This document shows positions 11,831 through 16,298 of a stretch of 16,298 nt of DNA, piece by piece. Within the stretch, counting starts at the first letter, position 1. Each line of letters opens with the position of its first letter. The notes below the pieces were generated by a model. It saw only the letters and a program-made list of their open reading frames with translations. It did no database searches and was not told the origin of the DNA. Source of the stretch: Zoogloea sp041904905 (GTDB taxonomy: Bacteria; Pseudomonadota; Gammaproteobacteria; Burkholderiales; Rhodocyclaceae); NCBI RefSeq assembly GCF_041904905.1, contig NZ_JAYRMI010000082.1, positions 1 to 16,298 on the forward strand, in the 5' to 3' direction. The translations under genes were made by a program, and so were the position numbers.

Positions 11831-14755
11831 TCAGCCGCAGGTGCCCACTGCGCCGCAGGCGGTGCAGAAGTCGCAGCCGTCCTTGCGGATCACCGAGTAG
11901 TTACCGCACTCGCCGCACAGGGCGCCTTGCATCAGCTTGGGCTCGTTGTCGTCGCGGGGGGCTTCGAGGATGCCCATCTCGCGGGTGGGGTAGCCGGCTT
12001 CGTCGAGCACGCCGAGCATGGCGTAGCGGTGGATGATGAGGGCGGCCATGTAGGCAACGGTGGAGGGCCAGTTCTGCTGACGGCGGGTGCCGGGCACGAA
12101 GGCCATGAAGTCGCCCAGGGGCTCGGGGTAGTCGATGAGCTTGCGCAGCTTCATGCCGATCCAGGCCGGGTCCATCACGCGCATGTCGAGGGACAGGATG
12201 CGGGACAGGCCGTCCAGGGCGCGCGGGTAGTTGCCCGACAGCCACATGGAGTAGGGGCGGGTGACGCCGTCCGGCAGGGTGATTTCCTTCAGGCCGAGCA
12301 CGAAGTCTTCGCCGGTGGCCGGGTTCTGGATGTCGACCGTCCAGGACAGGGTGCCGTCGGTGCCTGTTTTGGGTTCCTGCAGGCTGAACACGCTGTCGAG
12401 CACCGGGGTCGGCAGGTCGCCATCCAGCGCGTTGAGCTTCTCGCAGCGGTAGCGCACCACCTGGGCGAAGGCGGACACGACGCCCGGCATCAGCTTCTGC
12501 TCGCCGTGGGGCGGGAAGCGCAGCTCGAAGGGCTTCTCGCCGACGGTCTTGGCCAGCGCCTCGAGCTTGAGCTTGAGCCAGCCGCGGTCGTTGGCGCGCA
12601 TGTCCATCGACAGGGTTTTGGCGACGGCGCCCAGGCCGCGGGGCTGGTCGGCGCCATTGACCCACACTTCGAACGGGAAGGCGCCCTTGGCGGGGCTGTC
12701 CTCGACCGGGTCCATGTGGCCCACGAAGAGGGCGAAGTTGCCCTGCGGGGTGTTGAGCATGTAGGTCCAGGCAGCGTTGCCGTCCGGCAGATCCGGGCGG
12801 CCGGGCCAGCGCAGGGACGAGAGCACCGGGGCGGGCAGGTTCTTGATGGACAGACGACGGTTGGTGTCGTCGGACATCTCGACATCCTGCGGCTGCTTCT
12901 GCTCGGTGCTCGGGGCGACCGACAGCACGGAGCCCAGCACGCTGTTGGGCCGGTAGGTGGCGAGGCCCTTGAGGCCGGATTTCCAGGCGTCGAGGTAGAG
13001 GTTCTCGAACTCGGCGTAGGGGTAGTCTTCGGGCACGTTCACCGTCTTGGAGATGGAGGTGTCGATGCACGGGGCGACGGCCGCGACCATGTCCTTGTGG
13101 GCCTTGGCGGAGATCTCGAGGGCGGTGACGAAGTAGGGGGGCAGCTTGTTCACGTCGCCGCCCAGGTGGCGGTAGAGGCGCCAGGCGTAGTCCTCGACGG
13201 CGTGCTCCTTGAAGGTGCCGTCGGCCATCCGCTTCTTGCGGGTGTAGGTGTAGGAGAACGGCGGCTCGATGCCGTTGGAGGCGTTGTCGGCGAAGGCCAG
13301 GCTGATGGTGCCGGTGGGAGCGATGGACAGCAGGTGGGAGTTGCGCAGGCCGTGCTTGCGGATCTTGTCCTTCACCTCGGTGGGCAGGCGCGAGGCGAAG
13401 TTGCCGCCGGAGAGGTACATGTCGGCGTTGAACAGCGGGAAGGCGCCGCGCTCCTTGGCCAGCTCGACGGAGGCCAGGTAGGCCTGGTCGCGCATGTACT
13501 CGGAGATCTGGGTGGCCATCGCGCGGGCTTCGTCGGTGTCGTAGCGCAGGCGCAGCATGGCCAGGGCGTTGCCAAGGCCGGTGAAGCCAAGGCCGACGCG
13601 GCGCTTGGACTGGGCTTCGGCGTGTTGCTGTTCGAGCGGCCAGTGGGTGGCTTCGAGCACGTTGTCGAGCATCCGGATGGAGGTCTCGATGGTCTTGCCG
13701 AAGCCGGTGAAGTCGAAGCTGGCCTTCTCGGAGAACGGGTCCTTCACGTACAGCGTGAGGTTGATCGAGCCCAGGCAGCAGCAGCCGTAGGACGGCAGGG
13801 GCTGCTCGGCGCAGGGGTTGGTGGCCTCGATGGTCTCGCAGTAGTAGAGGTTGTTGTCCTTGTTCATGCGATCGAGGAACAGGATGCCGGGCTCTGCGTG
13901 GTCGTAGGTGGAGCGCATGACCTGATCCCACAGGTCGCGGGCGCGCACCTTGCGGTACACCCACAGCCCGTCGTCGCGCTGGTAGCCACCGGCGGCCTTG
14001 ATGTCGTTGGAGGGCTCGGCCTTGTGGGCAAGCTCGACGTCGCCATCGGCTTCGACGGCCTGCATGAACAGGTCGGTCACGGCGATGGAGACGTTGAAGT
14101 TGGTGAGGTCGCCGTGATCCTTGGCGTGGATGAATTCCTCGATGTCCGGGTGATCGCAGCGCAGCACGCCCATCTGGGCGCCGCGGCGGGAGCCGGCGGA
14201 TTCGACGGTCTCGCAGGAGCGGTCGAAGACGCGCATGTAGGAGACCGGGCCGGAGGCGTTGGACTGGGTGCCGCGCACCATCGCGCCCTTGGGGCGGATG
14301 GAGGAGAAGTCGTAGCCGACGCCGCCGCCGCGACGCATGGTCTCGGCGGACTGGGCCAGCGCGGTGTAGATACCGCAGCGGCCGTCGACGGATTCGGTGA
14401 TCGAGTCGCCCACCGGCTGCACGAAGCAGTTGATGAGGGTGGCGGCCAGGTTGGTGCCGGCGGCGGAGTTGATGCGGCCGGCGGGCACGAAGCCGCGCTC
14501 CTGGGCTTCGAGGAACTTGGTCTCCCAGAACAGGCGCTTTTCCTCGGATTCCATGGCCGCCAGGGCGCGGGCGACGCGCAGGCGCACCTCGGAGATGGTC
14601 TGCTCGTTGCCCTTGGCGTATTTCTCGAGCAGGACCTCGCCGGAGATCTCCTGCGGTTCGAGGTTGGCGACGGTGGCGGGCTGGACTTTGGCGGCTTTGG
14701 TCGTGACGGTCATGGCTCTTGGATGGCTGATCGGTAAGGATGTGATTCGGCGCAT
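11831..14755 (-). CDS. nrdJ: Class II (adenosylcobalamin-dependent) ribonucleoside-diphosphate reductase NrdJ
   Basis: Makes deoxyribonucleotides from ribonucleotides using a B12-derived radical, with or without oxygen. 974 residues. Active-site features: C110 (LINCFVQP), the N313-x-C315-x-E317 set in NPCAEQPLPSYG, and PTGTISLAFADNASNGIEP. The C-terminal third holds two successive blocks that look like TSCPD repeats (WVNGADQPRGLGAVAKTLSM and MWLSGNYPRALDGLSRILSL are equivalent). The extreme C-terminus carries a cysteine cluster (CGECGNYS and CDFCTACGAVGTCG), suited to disulfide re-reduction or zinc binding. The ATG at 14755 has AGGGGT six bases before it; the ATG at 14713 (MTVTTKAAKVQ) is an alternative start closer to relatives. 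No small-subunit gene is adjacent, as expected for class II. Transcribed convergently to the che operon. Confidence 0.96.
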   Translation of the reverse strand: MRRITSLPISHPRAMTVTTKAAKVQPATVANLEPQEISGEVLLEKYAKGNEQTISEVRLRVARALAAMESEEKRLFWETKFLEAQERGFVPAGRINSAAGTNLAATLINCFVQPVGDSITESVDGRCGIYTALAQSAETMRRGGGVGYDFSSIRPKGAMVRGTQSNASGPVSYMRVFDRSCETVESAGSRRGAQMGVLRCDHPDIEEFIHAKDHGDLTNFNVSIAVTDLFMQAVEADGDVELAHKAEPSNDIKAAGGYQRDDGLWVYRKVRARDLWDQVMRSTYDHAEPGILFLDRMNKDNNLYYCETIEATNPCAEQPLPSYGCCCLGSINLTLYVKDPFSEKASFDFTGFGKTIETSIRMLDNVLEATHWPLEQQHAEAQSKRRVGLGFTGLGNALAMLRLRYDTDEARAMATQISEYMRDQAYLASVELAKERGAFPLFNADMYLSGGNFASRLPTEVKDKIRKHGLRNSHLLSIAPTGTISLAFADNASNGIEPPFSYTYTRKKRMADGTFKEHAVEDYAWRLYRHLGGDVNKLPPYFVTALEISAKAHKDMVAAVAPCIDTSISKTVNVPEDYPYAEFENLYLDAWKSGLKGLATYRPNSVLGSVLSVAPSTEQKQPQDVEMSDDTNRRLSIKNLPAPVLSSLRWPGRPDLPDGNAAWTYMLNTPQGNFALFVGHMDPVEDSPAKGAFPFEVWVNGADQPRGLGAVAKTLSMDMRANDRGWLKLKLEALAKTVGEKPFELRFPPHGEQKLMPGVVSAFAQVVRYRCEKLNALDGDLPTPVLDSVFSLQEPKTGTDGTLSWTVDIQNPATGEDFVLGLKEITLPDGVTRPYSMWLSGNYPRALDGLSRILSLDMRVMDPAWIGMKLRKLIDYPEPLGDFMAFVPGTRRQQNWPSTVAYMAALIIHRYAMLGVLDEAGYPTREMGILEAPRDDNEPKLMQGALCGECGNYSVIRKDGCDFCTACGAVGTCG

Positions 14756-14814
14756 AGCTTACCCCTGAAGATTGAATTCGGCAAAAATTTTTGATGTTTA
14801 AAAACAAATACTTA

Positions 14815-14865
14815 AAAAAATCAATAGTGTTCCGAAAGTTTTTTTTCTACTACATTTAGTAGTGT
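14815..14865 (-). promoter_or_regulatory. AT-rich nrdJ upstream region with two weak NrdR-box-like sites
   Basis: The leader is very AT-rich compared with its surroundings. Two stretches ending in TAGTGT, at 14815-14830 (about 12 of 16) and 14850-14865 (about 10 of 16), resemble the NrdR repressor box consensus ACACWATATMTWGTGT. Their start-to-start distance is 35 bp, not the usual 31-32. The second overlaps a clear dyad ACTAC-ATTTA-GTAGT (14849-14863). NrdR control of RNR genes is well known in bacteria, so the position is right, but the match is imperfect. A promoter could not be assigned, and no cobalamin riboswitch fits in this short leader. Confidence 0.35.
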
Positions 14866-14884
14866 TGAAACGGTAAAAAATCAA

Positions 14885-14916
14885 GGAAAAATCTTCACGA
14901 AGGCCGCTCAGGCCTT
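14885..14916 (-). terminator. Possible weak terminator between the PepSY gene and nrdJ
   Basis: Read on the minus strand, AAGGCC (14916-14911), five bases and GGCCTT (14905-14900) form a short stem. ATTTTT follows about seven bases further on rather than directly. It could reduce read-through from the PepSY gene into nrdJ. The remaining DNA from 14917 to 15027 shows no gene or clear signal. Confidence 0.3.
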
Positions 14917-15027
14917 TGATTTGTCGGGGAAATGGGCGGCCCGGTCGCCGAAATCCTGCGAGGGCGGGCGCAGTTGCGGCGGTGTCCGGGCCTGCCGGCT
15001 GGTGCCGTGGGAGGGGGCTGGCATCCC

Positions 15028-16298
15028 TCAGGATCGTCCAGACGGGCGGCTGGCCGGTGCGGGGCGGCGGGCGGTCAGCCGGCGCCAGCCGAGCGCGCAG
15101 CCGGTGCCGGCGAGCAGGGTGCCCAGCAGGCCCAGGCCGGTGACGAGGCCCTCGCGCAGGGACGGCAGGGTGTGGAGCGGGGGAAAGTCGAGCCGGTGGA
15201 GGGCGTTGAACACCCAGCGGTGCAGGCGGTTGGCGCGATCCACCCGGGCCAGCACGCGGCCGGTGGCCGGGTCGAGATACCACGCGGTCTCGTCGGCGTC
15301 CGCCAGGCGGATGCGGGCTGCGGGGAAGACCGCTCGATTGCGCCGGTCGTAGTGGTAGGTGTCGGCGTCGTGGATCAGTTCGGCGCTGGCCACCGGCTGG
15401 CCTTCGATGGCGGCGATGGCCGCGGCGAGGGTTTCCAGCGTAAAGGGCTCGGCGGGGGCGGCCTGCTCGTCGAGGCGGTGGAGGCCCTGGGGGGTGCGCA
15501 CTTCCAGATAGCTGCGCCCGCCGAAGCGATACCACTCCGCCTCGCGGGCGTCGGGCAGCCGGGCGAGCTGGCGGTGGAGGAGGTCCAGGTCAGGGGATGG
15601 GGCGAAGGGCGCGCCGGCCAGCTTCTGGGCGGCGCCGGCCGGCAGGCCGCTGAAGGGGAGCAGGCCGAAGGGGTGGTTCGACAGCCAGCCCGACACCAGC
15701 CAGCTCAGCGCGAGCCCGCCCACCCCAAGGCCCAGCAGGTGATGCCAGCGCTTCCAGCCCCGGTAGGGGGTGAGCCGGCCCTGCGGGTAGCGTCGCCGCA
15801 GGCGCAGGCGTTGCAGGCCCAGCGCCAGCCCGGCCAGCACGGCGAGCATGGCCGGCACCGGCAGCCACAGCACCAGCTGGCGCCAGAGGCCGGTGTCGTC
15901 GCCCCGCAGCGGGGTGAAGTAGAGCCAGTGGGGCACGGTGCCGATCCAGTTCCAGAGGCGTTCGGCGCGGGTGGTGTCGACCACCACCTCGCCGCTGCGG
16001 GAGGACACGTACAGCGCGGTGCCGTCCCCGTCGTCCAGCGCGACGCGCAGCAGCGGGCGGTGGGCGTTGTAGCTGGTGTAGACGGTCCACTGGTCGCGCT
16101 CGACGCGGGCGACGTCGGCCACCGGGCGGCCGGGGGCAAAGGCACGGGCGGCGGCGATGGCGTCGGCCGGTGTCACTGCCCGCGGGGTGCCGGTGTCGGC
16201 CCACACGCTGCAGGCGCGCTCGCCGCCGGTGAAGTGGAACACCGGCCGGGCGTCGGCCATCGCCAGCCGGGCCCCGCGGGGCGTGCCCGGACAGGCCC
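15028..16298 (-). CDS. PepSY-associated transmembrane protein, 5' end outside window
   Basis: Inner-membrane protein of the PepSY-TM type, a broad family often linked to iron uptake or flavin/haem reductase systems; the exact role is not readable. At least 423 residues are in the window. The frame stays open past the ATG at 16260 to the right edge, and the expected N-terminal TM helix is missing, so the true start is outside. A periplasmic PepSY unit ends in ALYVSSRSGEVVVDTT, followed by the signature RLWNWIGTVPHWLYFTPLR. Then comes a TM helix (LVLWLPVPAMLAVLAGLALGL), a second one after WKRWHHLLGLGVGGLALSWLVSG, another PepSY-like unit (TAWYLDPATGRVLARVDRANR, HRWVFNALHRLDFP) and a last TM helix (LVTGLGLLGTLLAGTGCALGW). 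It has the same orientation as nrdJ but a gap of about 270 bp separates them. Confidence 0.85.
   Translation of the reverse strand, partial: ACPGTPRGARLAMADARPVFHFTGGERACSVWADTGTPRAVTPADAIAAARAFAPGRPVADVARVERDQWTVYTSYNAHRPLLRVALDDGDGTALYVSSRSGEVVVDTTRAERLWNWIGTVPHWLYFTPLRGDDTGLWRQLVLWLPVPAMLAVLAGLALGLQRLRLRRRYPQGRLTPYRGWKRWHHLLGLGVGGLALSWLVSGWLSNHPFGLLPFSGLPAGAAQKLAGAPFAPSPDLDLLHRQLARLPDAREAEWYRFGGRSYLEVRTPQGLHRLDEQAAPAEPFTLETLAAAIAAIEGQPVASAELIHDADTYHYDRRNRAVFPAARIRLADADETAWYLDPATGRVLARVDRANRLHRWVFNALHRLDFPPLHTLPSLREGLVTGLGLLGTLLAGTGCALGWRRLTARRPAPASRPSGRS

Noticed and set aside
11927..14737. 936-codon open frame on the + strand opposite nrdJ, and a 968-codon minus-strand frame overlapping it
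   Set aside because: NrdJ is clear in its own frame. The other frames are low in complexity (G/V/A or R/P-rich), as expected in high-GC antisense or shifted frames.
14756..15027. Possible cobalamin riboswitch before B12-dependent nrdJ
   Set aside because: The leader is too AT-rich and short near the start, and no B12-box-like sequence was seen. A covariance-model scan would settle it.
1..16298. CRISPR arrays, insertion sequences, tRNA or rRNA genes, prophage genes
   Set aside because: No spaced repeat array, transposase, integrase or structural RNA pattern was recognised on either strand.

Overview
The window reads as a high-GC betaproteobacterial chromosome. The protein style and gene set (AcnB, an NrdJ-type B12-dependent ribonucleotide reductase, a che operon carrying cheD and a STAS gene) resemble the Rhodocyclales (Azospira, Zoogloea, Thauera and relatives). 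That placement is inferred from protein style only. Almost all of the DNA is coding. The exceptions are AT-rich stretches at about 1010-1088, 1860-2166 and 14756-14930.

Layout from left to right. (1) Positions 1-896 are the 3' part of acnB, closed by a strong terminator. (2) Positions 1035-2793 hold two tandem paralogous genes that encode an unusual protein: a MerR/excisionase-type DNA-binding domain fused to a degenerate response-regulator receiver. Each is preceded by an almost identical AT-rich block (22 of 23 bases match), and the terminators before and after copy 1 also resemble each other, so a terminator-promoter-gene unit seems to have been duplicated. (3) Positions 2167-11617 form one tightly packed + strand chemotaxis operon: regulator copy 2, a small membrane MCP, cheY, a STAS protein, cheA, a second MCP with a periplasmic four-helix-type sensor, cheW, cheR, cheD and cheB. 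Gaps are short and several genes overlap. (4) A minus-strand terminator at about 11752-11789 closes nrdJ (14755-11831), a class II ribonucleotide reductase. (5) Further right, also on the minus strand, is the 3' part of a PepSY-type membrane protein that runs off the window.

How the genes fit together. The operon encodes a full adaptation-competent chemosensory pathway: two receptors, CheW and CheA; CheY as output; CheR, CheB and CheD for receptor modification; and a STAS protein of unknown role. No flagellar, pilus, cheZ or cheC gene lies in the window. Three features stand out. The first gene of the operon is a DNA-binding pseudo-receiver, which suggests feedback on its transcription. CheA carries two tandem 24-residue stretches that match the MshEN (cyclic-di-GMP-binding) pattern. 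The first MCP ends in a helix with an FQDRVSQ motif whose D-x3-Q spacing matches the CheZ phosphatase site, which could supply the missing CheY phosphatase. These three ideas are inferences from motif reading and have not been tested by a search.
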